Part shown: positions 12,476 to 25,139 of the stretch, one piece after another
Layout: each line of letters starts with the position of its first letter
How positions within the stretch are numbered: the stretch's first letter is position 1
Assembly: GCA_030374805.1 (NCBI GenBank)
Contig: JARGSG010000003.1
Span: forward strand, 62,001-126,000
Direction: 5' to 3'
Source of the DNA: Gracilaria gracilis
Lineage: Eukaryota; Rhodophyta; Florideophyceae; Gracilariales; Gracilariaceae
Length of the DNA stretch: 64,000 nt
Position numbers and translations under genes: made by a program
Notes under the pieces: generated by a model
What the model saw: the letters and a program-made list of their open reading frames with translations, nothing else
Told to the model about the DNA's origin: nothing
Databases searched by the model: none

Positions 12476-14524
12476 ATGTTGCGGTGCTCAGTTTGCACAA
12501 AGCACTTTCCCAACAAACTCAACCTTAATCGTCATATCAGACGTTCGCATGGTCATCTCTGGACCTGCATGAAGTTCAAAGATGTCCAACACCCAGAACA
12601 GAATCGGCACCCGAGACACGATAATGTGGAACAAAGTTCTGTTCATCCACTAATGAGTGATGACACTGAGCAAGAAAGTTATAATGATTCAACTGCGCTC
12701 GCACAAAATGTGGTGGAAGCCGAAGATTAGAACTATGCCGATCACCAGATATTCCTCCAAGAAGGGGGCAGTGAATGTCAAAGTTTTGATCTAGATGCAG
12801 ACACGACAAATGTGGCGTGGAATGTCTTCCACTTTTATGAGTCCTTCCAAGATCGTTCTGTTCTACTATACGCCGATGAGAGAGATCTGCAACCATCTTT
12901 AAGTTCCCTCCACGCATCATGCAAGGATTTCATATCTTACTGTACATAGCAATGTGTTGCTGCAAGTGAAGCAGGAAGTCTCTTTGAACTTATTCGACGC
13001 TTGGAATCGCAAGATGCTTGAAATCAGAGCGTCCTATCTCTCGAACTTTTCATTCCGGGGCCAAGTTCTCTAGATACTTGTCAAAAGCTCGCAAGGTGTC
13101 AGTGGCAAAAGATAAATGGCGTCAGGCAATGATACGTACCAAATATTGCGATAACAATATTGGTGTCTTTCGATCTGTCATGTCCGTCTTGCTTGATGAG
13201 CTCAGAGCAGCAGGAGGACCAGAAATGACCCATGAAGGAGAGGTAGAGTATGTAGATGGAAAGCGTATCTTTTCTTCTTTTCCGAACTCAAACGCTCTCA
13301 AACGATACAAAGAAGCTATTGACGGAAACGGAAAGATTCTCGGATTCGACCTGTACATTGACGGTCACTTACTTTCGAGCTCAGGCTCTCAGTCCGCAAG
13401 TAATGTTAGATTACGTTTGTGCAATCTGAAAGGAAGATCTCGAAAATGGATTGATATCGGAATCGCTCCCACTCTTCGTCCTTCTCAGGCGAATTGTACT
13501 GCAAATGAGATAAGGAAGCAGAAATTAGCTCTCTTTCAACGTTATTTGTTTCTTCTCCTGGAAGACGTTGCAAGGTATTCTCAAATTGGGTTTCTAGTTG
13601 GCCAGCACCGCATTTTACCTAGACTACTTAGCCAAATTGCCGACCAGAGACAAGAACGATCGACGCTCAGTCTCACAAGTGCCGGTGCCATCGCAGACTG
13701 CACAGCGTGCTTAATGCCATCAGGAATTGTGTGAAATCCTGCCAAACAAGACGAGCAAGTTGAACAGATTAATTACAAGAACGGAGGGCTACAATAACAC
13801 GAGATCCCTGCAGACTCTTACCTTGAAGGTGATACTGGTGAGCCATATTCAAAATCGATGGCTAAAGGCGATAAAGAGCTCGCATTTGATATTCAAACTG
13901 CGGGAATAAAGGCACCAGTGCGTAATGTATCTCGAACTCTCTCAAGTCAGCTTCTGGTTTCGAGGAATGACAAGGCGTTCAAAGAGTTTCAAACGACTAC
14001 CGTCCAAACACCGAGACAGAAACTGAAAGCTGCCAAAGAATATCTTCAGGATACGTCCGCTTTAGATATGGCACCTGCTTTGGCAGAAATGGCTGACCTG
14101 GGTAGTACACCACATCAAATCTATACTTGCATTGGGTTTGATAAGCCTCATGTCGTCGAACTGGGAATATTGAGGCAAATTCCGGACGAATGCTACAAGG
14201 CTTTCGAGAGGTTAGAAAAATAGCACTAGCACAAGCACATGTCCAAGACGCAGTTAGTTCGTATTGCAAACCAACGTATGTTGGACATACCGCGGTCAGC
14301 AAGGATCATCAGAGTTGCTCCATTCCTTGTTAACGAACATGAAAGACAAGCGGGGATGACAGGAAAGGTACAAAGATTGAGCTCGTCCTTTTACTGGTAT
14401 GCGGTTATGGATTGCGAACCTGATAACCATAATGTTCTTCAAAGTTGTCTTATGACCGATATGATGTTACGAGAATTGGTTGGTATTAACAAACCACCGA
14501 AGGTAGCCATCGTCGGTGTTATCG
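12476..14524 (+). pseudogene. Transposon family copy 1, ORF1 (transposase), 5' part
   Basis: The protein opens with a C2H2 zinc finger, with CSVC followed by H..RSH at canonical spacing. The transposase body follows in Plavaka/EnSpm-like style: a 'YIDG' segment near 13350, a G..VGQHRILPRLL segment, and an A.C.AC cysteine pair near 13700. Nonsense codons include TAG 12728-12730, TGA 13732-13734, a TAA near 13797, and two TAGs at 14221-14223 and 14233-14235. There is one frameshift near 13015. Most of these stops are one step from CAG, CAA or CGA. The frame ends at 14524, where the 18.5-kb element begins, and homology resumes at 33032. Segments after 13020 align with copy 3 ORF1 (for example KDKWRQAMIRT against KERRRKASIRT). 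Confidence 0.8.
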
Positions 14525-14536
14525 GAATGCTAGTTT
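14523..14536 (+). repeat. Left terminal inverted repeat of the giant element
   Basis: CGGAATGCTAGTTT is the exact reverse complement of 33018-33031. The first two bases (CG) may be the target duplication rather than element sequence. Confidence 0.8.
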
Positions 14537-14707
14537 GGCGGTCAAAAATGACCAAATTAAGACGAACGAAAAACCGGTGTATTTATCCAAATTTGGAAGT
14601 GCTAATTTCCGAAAATATATCCACCTTTCCACTTGTGCTAGTTTTTTTCGAAAGAATTATTCCAAATTATTTCCATCTTTGCTAGTTTGGATGGAAGGGA
14701 AACTAGC
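14529..14707. repeat. Left subterminal motif cluster
   Basis: GCTAGTTT occurs at 14529-14536, 14637-14644 and 14681-14688, and in inverted form (AAACTAGC) at 14700-14707. Such clusters are transposase-binding sites in Spm/CACTA elements; binding here is inference. Confidence 0.7.
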
Positions 14708-15056
14708 ATACTTCTTTCGTTTATGGTAGTTTCGCAGCACAATGTAAGTGTGTTAGTGTCACCGACGTTCATGTATACGGGGGCGAATAGCGAGATAGAC
14801 ACTTAGATAGAAACTTAAATAGCTGTTTATCGAATAGGAATCGGAGTATACAAATAGATCGAATACCTTTTTAGTTGGAGGAGATCGGTTCACTAGTCAA
14901 CACCTTTCACATCAGGCATTCGTATAATAAATATATGAAACTCCTTCGAATCACGTGCAGTCATCCCCATCACTCTGTCCCACCGTCCGTGCGTCATATT
15001 AGGCTCCCCGCTACGTACCCCCAATCCTCTCCAACACACCCCCAACCTTTTCCGCC

Positions 15057-18000
15057 ATGCCCAACTGCTGCTTTGAAGGCTGCTCCTTCTTCGCCCGCAC
15101 CATCCCCGCCATCCAAAGGCACCAGAGGAGAAGCCCCAATCGCCTCAACCCAAACAAAAGTTTCCTCTCCCCAGGCGGAGGCCTCCCCCACTTCTCCCCA
15201 CGCATCAAGCGTCACAAGTCTACACCCCACCTCCATACATCTCCCCCTCCTACAAACCGCCCTTCCGACAACGTCCTCATCGCAGAAGACGACTCCTACC
15301 ACCACCAGCAACTCTCCCTCTTCCTCTACACACAGGACGCCTACCACATCGCCACCAACCCCGTCTGCTCCATCTCCCCCTCCCCTTCTCCCCCTCCTTT
15401 TCCTTCCGTCCCCCTCCTCAACAACCCCTGCCTCGAACGCATGGTCCTCTACATCTTTTCTATCGCCTCCTCCCTCGGCCTCCGAAAGGCTGACGAACTC
15501 ATCTCCCTCCTCCACGACCCCGCCTTCTCCAAATCTGCCTTCCACAACGCCGTATCCTCCGCCACCCATTGTCTCAAACTTCAAACAGACCTCTTCCAAC
15601 ACCGAGTCAGCAACATCGGCTTTGCTCCCACCACTCTCTCCAACCCACAGCAGCTCTTCTCCACCACCATCTTCCGAAAGGACCCCATCCAGGTCCTCAA
15701 ACAACAATTCGCCCTCGCACACTTCCGCCAAACCTTCTTCCACCCCGTCTCCACCACAAAACCTTCCGGCTCCCCTGCTTTCGCCCACCCCATGGCCTCC
15801 ACCCTCGGAAAAGAAGCAATCCCCACCCTCAAAGCCGCAATCATGCACTCCTCCAACGACTCCTGCATCTGGCACACCCCCGACTCCACCGGTATTGACT
15901 CCTTCATCGGCTTGGTCCAAATCTACTCCGACAAGTCCTTCACCTCACTCAAATCCTCTTCCATCACCATCTACTACCTTCACGTCACCCTTCTCAACTT
16001 CTCCGGTACCTTCCGTCTCAAGTTCATCACCGAACACCTCACTCTTCTCGCATACTTGCCAATCTCCTTCCTCCCAACTAACCCTTCCCAAGACCACGAC
16101 TCCATCCCTCACACCTCCTCTCACATCCCCCGCCACAACAAAATGGAACTCATTCATCTCGCCATCTCCCTCCTCCGCCCCCTCCTCTCCTCCGGTCTCA
16201 ACGGCTTCCCCTTCCGTGACCCCCGTGGCGTTCTCCACCACTGTCACCCAATCATCGCCAGCTACTGCGCCGACATCCCCGAAGCAAAAGACATCCTCGC
16301 CATCTTCCACGAAACTCGCCCTCGACACCCTTGTCATAGATGCACCGTCTCCCGCACAGACCTGCCCCCACACATTCAATCCCCTTTCCCCCGCACTCAG
16401 CACCAGACCTTCGCCACACGCAAATTACACTCCACTCTCCTCCAAAAATCACAGGATGCTCTCGTTGCTCGTAAGCCCATAATCTCCCGCAACACAAAGG
16501 AAAAAGCCCTTGAAGCCCTCCATTCCCTCATCCTCGCAAAGTACTCCTCCCTCTTCGAATCATACCCTCTTCTCAACATCATCCCACTCCTATCCCCTTA
16601 CAACATCTTCACCTTCGAACCACTCCAGAACTTCCACCTCGGCGTCTCCAAACTCATCAAGCTCGCCGCCATCGAGAGACTCCGCTCAGAAGCACTCTTC
16701 ACCACCCCCCGTTCTTCCAAGTCCCGTCGCCCGTTCAAATTCGTCCACACTTCCATCCTCAAACATTCAAACACCATCTTCTCCGCCATCGAAAATCATT
16801 CCCCCGCAAACGGACTCCACATAGACTTCTCCACTTTCGACATTGGTCAAACTCTCAACGGTTTCTTCACTACCGACGGCTTGCGTGGTTTCCTCGAAGC
16901 AAAAGACTACCGCGCACTCGACATGGTCTTCCCCTTCATCGGCGTTTTCTTCCACCGATGCTGTGACGAAGTCGATTCAGCTCCCATCACTTCCGTCTTC
17001 TCCAAGTACTCAGACCTCCTCCTTGCCTCCATGCGATACAACATCTTCACCGAATGGACCGACGCCCGCCTCAGCGACCTCCACAACCAAATCAGCTCCT
17101 TCACGCGCACAGCCATACTCGTTCTCGGTCCCCACCACACTTCCAGCCTCGGAACCCTCAAGTTCCACCTCCTCTACCACATTGTCGAGGACATTCGCCG
17201 CTTCGGAGGCCTCCACTTCAATGATGCCGGCATATTCAAACACGCCCACACCCTCTTCAAGTCCCACTACTCCAAAACCTCAAAGCGCAGGTCCACCGCA
17301 CATCAAGAAACCATTCGTGCCATCCACCGCTCCAAAGCCATCAAGGACTGGAATCCCCTCTCCACAAACCCTTCCATAACCTCCTCCTCCCCTGGCCTCG
17401 CTTCCCCTTTCCAATCCCGAGAACCCGGTTTCGTCCATGATGGCAAACACATCTCCTTCGCTGACCTAATCACTGCCCACAAATTCATTCGCTCCAATCC
17501 TCACCTCCCTCACAAATCTCTTCAAGACCTCTTCCCTCCCGATACCATATCCATTCTTGCACACTTCGGAAGAGACGCCCTCCCATCCTTCATCACCCTC
17601 TCTCTCGAAGTCCTACAACTCACTGACAACTCTCCCGCCCTCCGTCAGGTTCAACTCACCATAGTCAACTCCGCTTAGGTCGTCGGCGGTTACATCCCAA
17701 CACTCGACAACTACATCACAGAACGAAACAAGCTCACCCTCCAGGATTCTCCTGTCCCCATCATTCAACGAATTTTTGCCACCCCCTCCTTCGGTCCATC
17801 CAAGTCCCCAAAGTTCTCTCATGTTCTCGTCGCGGGCTCCACCTCCACCCCCTCCACATACATCGTCTGGGTCGGCAAACTCATCTCTCTTCTTCGTTTC
17901 GCCCTTCCTTCTTCAACTTATTCTTCCAAGAAGTTCGCCTTCGTCCAATTCATGGAACTCGTCCCACCCAGTGACGACGTCGATCTCACCCTCAACTGCG

Positions 18001-18263
18001 TTTGCCTCCGATGCGCAACAGAAGACGAACATAACCACACCATCCACCCAGTTCCCATCTCTACCCACTCCACTTCCGATAACGTTTCCCATTGGTATGG
18101 GCTCATCCGCTCTTCCTCCATCCTCCGCTCCGTTCATGTTCTCCGCCAGAACTACCCCGCTCCTCCCTTTACTTCTCGTCTACACTGGCGCGTTCACCGA
18201 TTCTATCTCAATCGGTTCTATCGAAACCCCACCGCCAAGCTCTATTTCCCATCCAACACGTAG
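15057..18263 (+). pseudogene. Plavaka/EnSpm-like DDE transposase of the giant element
   Basis: A reading frame of 1069 codons interrupted only by TAG at 17676-17678; codon 873 is the last before it. The N-terminus is a cysteine/histidine finger (CC...C...RH near residues 4-21), then a Pro/Ser-rich linker. The catalytic region shows YSDK (D292), an R..LPISFLP-type segment, CADIPE (D406, E409) and a CHRC pair (C426, C429). Later, FKHAHTLFKSHYSKTSKRR resembles the HK..K..Y..TN block of the family copies at 33, 47 and 55 kb, so the two element types share a superfamily. Homologous C-terminal sequence (a PVPIST...VHVLRQ block) lies beyond the TAG. CAG to TAG would explain the stop. Start chosen at the ATG just before the finger. 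Transposase identity is firm at superfamily level only. Confidence 0.85.
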
Positions 18264-20810
18264 CCTCTATTCCCTGTTAGCTTCAGTTTCATAAAAATTT
18301 CAACCCGCTTCCTCTCAATTGGAAGGAGTGAAGATACGCATGACATGAGAAAGAAGACGCATGTCTTCCCCATTCCACACATACCTCCACCCCTTCTCCC
18401 CTCACTGCACCTCACCCTAACCTTAGTAGCCCGCCTTTTTTCTACCATCAACCCCTCTGCCTTCCCTGCGTTCCGCCCGGTGTGCCACCAACAGCCCGAA
18501 ACTCGCGTTCTCCGGTCGACAGGCCGCTTTGTAACAATCAAGAACTGCACCTAGTCTTTGTATTAGTTTTGCCATAAAATAGTCCTCCCTCACAGCTAGG
18601 TATATCTTCCCCCTCGATGGTACCCACAACCCAACTGTCGCAGTTCTCCCAGAGTTTCCCGACACACACCTCGGATCTCCATCCACAAACCCATCGTTCT
18701 CAAACTCTTCGGCATGCTCCTCCTGTAGCGATTTCCAGGCCACCCCCAATATTCCTTTCACAGCCCCAGGTAGATAATTCCCATACAAAGTAGAGAACAA
18801 AAGCTGTCTCTGCCCTCCACGTCCCACAACCTCGTTCATAGTTTTCACCACACAGGCAATCCAGGCGCCAAGTCTCGCAAGGTGCATCACGGTCCCATCC
18901 ACGTACTGCCGCTCACTATTACTTTGCCTCTCCACTGCGTATCCTATATACTCCTCCAACACTGCCACCATCATACCCTTCTTGAAGTACATACCTTTAC
19001 CATCAACCTCCCATGGTGGCCCAATCGCACGAGACCCGTAATACGCAAGGTCTTCGAACCGGCTCGTTCTCTACGCACACAACTCATTACCCCCGCCCTC
19101 CTCCCATCCCATCAGCTTCTCGCGCGCTTCCCCAATCTGCTGATTTAGCTCTTCCCTTATCTCAGTCTCTTCAGTAGGTTTCGCACGTTTCGCAATCAAA
19201 TCATATCCAAGGATAGAGAATAACTTGTCGCGAGCCGCCCGATTCCACACCCCAATCACATCGCTTAATGTCTGCTTCATCCGATGCCTCAGACACTTGT
19301 CCGCACTCACATTATCCACACACTCCTGTTTCCTTCCCGCTTCTCGTATCGTCGCCCAAGTATCTCCCATTATTTCCGTCTCCACCACATACTTCAACAG
19401 CACATCACTTCCTCCCTCCGTTGATGGCGTATACGCCCTCATCTCATATGCCACTTGATATGGGCACCGAGGTACGATATCCTTCTCCCCAACCACAAAT
19501 TTGCTGCCCTCTATACTTTCTCCCACCGTCTCACTTCTGTTCTTTCTGCTCCTACCAACGTTCTCCGTGTCAAAACAGAGTTCTGACGCCTTGAACTTCG
19601 CATAGTGAAGAATCTTATCATATATAGCCCTTGCAAATCCGTAAAAACATTCTGGTACCTCTATATCATGTTTTCGACGCCCCTTCACTTCCTTTCCACA
19701 CCCCCTTCGCCTCTTACCCTTCACAGCCTCCCTTAAAATTTCAATCAACACATTTTGCTGCTTCAGCTCCTCCCTCACCCATTCCAATTTTTTCTGCGTG
19801 AGCTTCAAACTCACCATCATGGTATAGTGATCCTCCATCATATTTCCCAGCTTCCCCTTCCACAAATTCACCCTCTCAACCAGTGCAGATTTTGGCAAAA
19901 CGCGTAAGTTCTCTTCATCTCCTTCTGCTATTCCTGTAGTTCTCATTTCTTTTGCTCCGTTCCTCTCTCCACCATCCCCAGAATCGTCGAGTTCTGCTTC
20001 ATGCACATCGTCCTCAATCCGAACGGCATTATGCCTCACACGTGTTTCTTCAGGCGTTTGTACCGCGGTTTCTACCAAGTTCCGTCCAGTTCTATGCCTG
20101 TTTCCGACAACGACATCTTCTCCTTCGAATACCCTCCCATCCACTGGTATATTGTCTCTCACATTTTCAATCACTGATCCACCACTGCTACGTCATAGAA
20201 CTCTCCCGGGCAAATTGTCTCCGAGCCATTCCATCCGCTCCACATTGGCGTGGCTCCCCATTCTATCGCCCACACGCCCAATTCACCTCCCACTGTCCTC
20301 TGCGTTTCCATGCTCCCTCATTTGCCTCATACCCCCCACCTCCTCTTCCTCCCGCATCGCAGTATGTCGCAGTCCACCAGTTCTTTCTCTGCTCACCATT
20401 CGATTCCTCCTAACATCAACCACAACCTCCATGCCGTCGTTCTTCGCCTCCTAAACGCCTCATCCTACTTCTCTTTTGCGACCCCTCCCCTCCCGAACGC
20501 CAACCCCAGCCACTCTCTCTCCCTCCTTCCCTCGAATACCACGGCTAACTATCCCACTAGTACTTCTTGCTATCGCCCTTCTCTCACCTCCACTGCGATA
20601 CTCCCTCCCCCTCTCTATGACATCTTCACACTCGACTTCTTCTACAACTTGCGTGGAGTCATCGCCCTTTCGTCACCCACCTCTTTCCCTACAACCCCGC
20701 GCATCCTTCCCCTGCCTTCCTCCCATCCCTCCCCTACTTTCCCTTCCTCCATTTTCTATCTCATGTGGAAGCGGAGTAGTTTGTGTTATCAGAGCACCTA
20801 CCGTTCGCTC

Positions 20811-20870
20811 CGTTTGCTCGGTGCGCTCGGTGCGCTCGGTTCGCTCGGTTCGCTCGGTTCGCTCGGTTCA
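20811..20870 (-). repeat. 9-bp coding repeat (Thr-Glu-Arg)n
   Basis: About seven units of ACCGAGCGA/C, read on the minus strand, encode TER tripeptides inside the unknown gene. The first unit reads GAGTGAACC instead of GAGCGAACC, giving an in-frame TGA. Confidence 0.85.
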
Positions 20871-21090
20871 CTCCAAATGTCGGCCTCGATCACGTCTCCT
20901 CGTGCTCTTCCTCCCTTTCGCACGTAATCCGCTTCGAGGAGCGCGCGGACTACGCTCAATACCGCCCTCGCCATTTTCCACATCGCCGCTTCGAGGCGCA
21001 CGCGTAGTACTACCCAAGCCATCCTCGCGACCCCGACCTACCACCTCTGCACGCGCTCGCCCTTTTGACGGGCGCCCGCTTACATCCTCC

Positions 21091-21151
21091 GCATTCGCAT
21101 TCGCATTCGCATTCGCATTCGCATTCGCATTCGCATTCGCATTCGCATTCG
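21091..21151. repeat. Hexanucleotide microsatellite (GCATTC)10
   Basis: Ten perfect GCATTC units in tandem. On the minus strand, in the frame of the unknown gene, they encode alternating Asn-Ala. They lie near its proposed start at 21176. Confidence 0.9.
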
Positions 21152-21640
21152 CACTTCTCCTTTTACATTTCCTCATATGGAATCGGACGACGACGATGCG
21201 CCCGGCGATGTGCTCTAGATGTTGTCACCGCTCGCTGCAAGACGTGTTCGCCGCTCGACGTGATCGCAGGTCCCTCGTGAAACGCACACCTCCACTCGTC
21301 GTGTGGTAGAAATATCGCACCGATTTAGTACTTTTCGGAATCAATTTGCAAAAATTGGCACGGAAATTTCCCTTCCTGTACAAAACCTCACTGCCAAAAA
21401 CTGTTACACTTTCACATGATATCACATGTACTCCATATCTTCTATTCTATGTACTTGAACGTCAACCCACTCCCCCGAATCCTATCCCCATTTCGTTCAC
21501 GTCACTGGATGATAAAAGTGACGACACCCACTCAATTGGGGGAGTTCTCGTCCTCCCCTGTGGAACACGAGAGTTAGAGAGAAAGCGTAATAAAATGTAC
21601 ACAATTCGATTTTACACATACTATGGTACACCTTTCGGTT

Positions 21641-24600
21641 CTATAAGTCATAAATCAATTGAGCTCTATCGATTACTATAGGATTCGAAGACGTACCCCA
21701 TGTGTACTCCATTCCATAATCTGCAAACAACTCTTCTCCCACTTCTACAACCCGAAGTGCCCGGACGGCAAGCATTCGGTATTCTCTTAATTGAAGTGGA
21801 GTTCGCCCAGTCCCTGGGGTTCGACTCACCGCCACATTGGCAGTCCGTCGCTGCTTCAAGCCATCCTCCACTGCATCCCTATCTTTATCCCCTTCCCTAT
21901 ATTTTGGGTCGTTAATTGTTCCACCCAACGAAAATGGAGCGAGGACAATCCATACAGGGACTGTAGGTACTTCTCGTCTCCTTTCCGGGAGTTTTCGGAA
22001 TACCTCGCCTCGCAGGCGAACCTCCATCGCATAAGTTCGAAAACGAGCGGCGGTGGCTCCCAACAACCCTTCCCCACACTTCTTGTGCAACTCCATCCTC
22101 TTCGTTAAGTCATGGTACACTAGAGTTCCGTAAAGAAACATATCTCTTCGTTCTTAATGAAACAGCGCGTGGTAAACACTCTCACTTCTGCGTCATGGTG
22201 ACGAATCGACGACTTCCCAATGCGACAACCACACATAGTGGCCTCCGGCGCCAACATCGCGTTCCAATCCAAGAGACCCATCTTCCCTTGCAACGTTTTC
22301 GGCCACTCATGCAGCGCTTTGCGCCTGCCGATCATGGCCATGCCCTCCTCCCGCCACATCCATGCCAGGAAGTACACAATATACGGTGGGAACTTCTGAT
22401 ACTGTGGGAAGCCGGGTGGAGCCTTCCAAGATCGTGAAGGACGAGCGTTCTACTTGGGAAATAAGTCCAACACGCGATTCACAGAGTTTCGGACCTCCTG
22501 CGTAATATGAATGTCCGTCTCATTATCGCGCATGCAAATCGCGAACTAAACAATTGCAGCGTGCCTAGCATGCGCAAAACAGTCAGGGTCCAGCTCACAA
22601 CCAATAAACTTCTGATGAAGTTGTAACTCCATGCATGCCATGGCAGTCGAAAAAGTTCCCGCGAACAAGTCCACCACTGTTTCATCTGGCTGCGAAAATC
22701 TGCTCATCAGCTCCTTAAACAACGCGCGAGGTTTTTGTTCCGACCTCACCTTTTGCAACATGTAGCCCCCCACCCTCCTTCTTTCTTTTCCATTGAGGAG
22801 TCTCCCCATTGGACATGGGTGGTACCTGGTCAATAACACTGTGGTACCCCGGATACCTTGACTGCACGTAGTTGAAGTTCTCATAGTTCACCATCGCATG
22901 CTGCTGTGCATAAGCGAGGCCACTTCGAACACCATGTATCGCATACTACAGGGCAAGAAATAAGGAGCAGAACCTGCGTCTCGGGTTTTGCATGGGGTTG
23001 CCTTGTGACCGTATAAAATATATTGGGAACTGGTCCACAACAAACGATCGCCTCGGAACCCCTTGCTCGTTCTTTGCTCCAATAAGGGAAAGCACCCTCG
23101 TCCACTTTTTCACCTGTTCCAATGCACAGAAGATAACGAAATGACCCCCCGGACGTAGCAGCCTTGATATAAGCTTTGCCGCCTTCTCCATATGCTCAGC
23201 GCTCAGCATATCGTACCAACTGTTCTCCTGGTTCTTATCGGCCCTTATGTTGTATGTCCATAAAAACCATTTGAACTTTCCCCAATAGAGAAACTCCGTT
23301 GTTTCGCAGAGTCTCGTCCGTTTCCACCATATGCTCGAACCCGCAATTATACATTCGAAAGTATTTCTCCATCTCCACTTCACAACGTTGGAATGCCATT
23401 TTATCGTCCAACGAGGAAATGGCAGGAGGAAGCTGTATGTCAGCGTCGGACGACTGTTCACCAACATCTTCATTCCCACTCTCACCCACTACATCCATTC
23501 CACTTCCGCCAACTCCATTCCCTCCTTGTTTCTCTTCCGAAGGATTCCCCCTTTCCCACTGCTCATCGTCATCTTCATGAATTTCGATGGCAGGCTCCGG
23601 TTTCAATATCGGCGTGAGAGGTATACCAGGGACCCTGATTGTTTCTTTGATTTTCAAAGGGCTTATTGTCTCCAAGATGGAGGACATAGGCAAGTTAGAG
23701 AAACAATCAAATCTCTGGGCAAACGCTCTTGACGGGTCGCTGTGAAACGTCTTTAGAACGGCCCATCGTCCAGGTTCTGACATTGTGTACAACTGCTCGG
23801 GCACAACAACCTTGTTCAGGTCAGAAATGAACTCCCTCGCAAGCGTTCGGAGGGCCTCATCAATGTCCTCCGGAACATTCCATGCCCACGGTTGGACCTC
23901 GTCTTCCCAAAGAGTTTGCGTGTTGCTCGGTAGCAAGCGATGGTCGTTGTCCTTGTGCAGGAACCCCTCGGAACGCGTCAATGGATTTAAACTGCATGTC
24001 GTCGTACACGAGTAGTATAAAAGGAAGAAACATGACCTCCGCGCTAGGGAATCGCAGAAATTGGGAGAAAAAACCCCAGGCCTTTGTTACCAGCTGCCCC
24101 TCAAAACCCGCACGCTGAGCTTGGAGATTCTGCGATATTTGCACATTCCCAAAAGAGGTGGAATATCCCTTCTCCGCCTTACGCCTCTTATGGCCCCGAA
24201 AGCGTTTTTCCAGAGATACTTTTTGAATAAGGGAAAGAAAGAGAACTCTCTGGAAATGTGTAGCGATGCTCGTACCGAAAGGGGAAACTGTCCGGCTCAC
24301 ACGCCTTGGAGCTATACTCATGGACTTGAAGAATTCGGTTAAAGTCACATTCTTCGCTATTCCTTGAAAGTCCACTCTCGTATAAGCATTCAAAAATCCC
24401 TCACACGCCTGTCTCTGTCTTCGTCCATGATGTCAAGCGACTTCGTCGACAGATAAAGCTGACGGTAAGAACCCTTCCCGCACACAGCCTTGAGCTCATC
24501 GTCGCAGTATGACGAGTGAGTGGGTCCGAGAAGAATAGAGAAGTACTCCTTGGCAACGTCTAGGATAGTGTGATTCTTGATGATATATTGAACGAATTCG

Positions 24601-24788
24601 CTGTTTCTCACTTTCCAAAGTTCGTCTTCCTCTCGCATCATCGAAGCATAATGATCACGGATAGCGAGACACGCGGTGAGAAGCTCATCCCCAGAACCGA
24701 ACATTTTTCCACCCTTCATGTCGGATGTCGGAGGTGCCGGTGACGGTGACTTAGACCTGGATGTGGTTGCGGCAGCCATTTTAAACAA
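21641..24788 (-). pseudogene. Beta-class DNA methyltransferase fused to a SET domain (giant-element cargo)
   Basis: About 1050 codons. The N-terminal third (24788 to about 23300) is unrecognised, with an acidic linker. The methyltransferase part has a catalytic motif-IV remnant (VFMD...YNIR) near 23250, the LRPGGHFVIFCA strand near 23130-23170, and the SAM-binding motif I (VVDLFAGT, FIGCELDPD) near 22640-22680. Motif IV preceding motif I defines the beta class, which makes N6-methyladenine or N4-methylcytosine. The same frame continues past motif I, through TAGs at 22546-22548 and 22450-22452, into a SET domain ending GEELFADYGMEY near 21710-21745, so the fusion is genuine. Another TAG lies at 22946-22948. 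Frameshifts occur near 24390, 23955, 23255 (inside motif IV), 22800 and 22130. The protein would couple DNA methylation to lysine methylation; the target base and substrate are unknown. Confidence 0.8.
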
Positions 24789-25139
24789 TAAGGGGGGGCT
24801 GTATTATGAATACGGAAGGAGAACCGGAGCGGTCGTGAGAGAATAGATGATTGAAGTTGGCAGCGGACGGCGAGGGCGAACGGACGGAAGCTGACGAGAG
24901 ACGGCAGCGAACGAGAGATGAGTGCGGATGGTAGATGGGTGCGGAATTAGCGATGTGAAGGAGGAGTTCAGACGCCAAAACGGTACCAGAACTCTAAAGT
25001 AAAGGAGTAGAAGAAAATTGGGCGATGTTAGAGGCGGTTATGCGGTGATAAATAGTTATAAAAAAAGGCAGGGATGGGAGGTGGGCGCGGTAATTTTTAG
25101 ATATGGAAGTATAGGCGAAGTTATAACTTACGGCTCTCC

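Larger units (their letters stand above)
18423..21176 (-). pseudogene. Unknown Arg/Glu-rich gene of the giant element (seven nonsense codons, no frameshift)
   Basis: A continuous 918-codon frame runs from 21176 to 18423, tail-to-tail with the transposase. The N-terminal half is low complexity: an Asn-Ala dipeptide repeat, then a Thr-Glu-Arg tripeptide repeat, then Glu/Gly/Arg-rich sequence. The C-terminal half, from about 19990, is normal-looking protein with a coiled-coil-like stretch (KLTQKKLEWVREELKQQN) and several cysteines. Stops lie at 20868-20870 (TGA), 20673-20675 (TGA), 20460-20462 (TGA), 20451-20453 (TAG), 20283-20285 (TGA), 20193-20195 (TGA) and 19071-19073 (TAG). The first falls inside the TER repeat exactly where CGA is expected. 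I recognise no family. Its place beside the transposase suggests a second transposition protein. Confidence 0.65.

Noticed and set aside
14875-16482. 535-codon Ser/Pro/Thr-rich frame on the plus strand
   Set aside because: It overlaps the transposase in another frame. The skewed composition is what a C-rich coding sequence yields out of frame, and it has no domain.
20250-21309. Plus-strand frames of over 200 codons at 20.2-21.3 kb
   Set aside because: They are antisense shadows of the Arg/Glu-rich minus-strand gene, whose frame is continuous with its C-terminal half.
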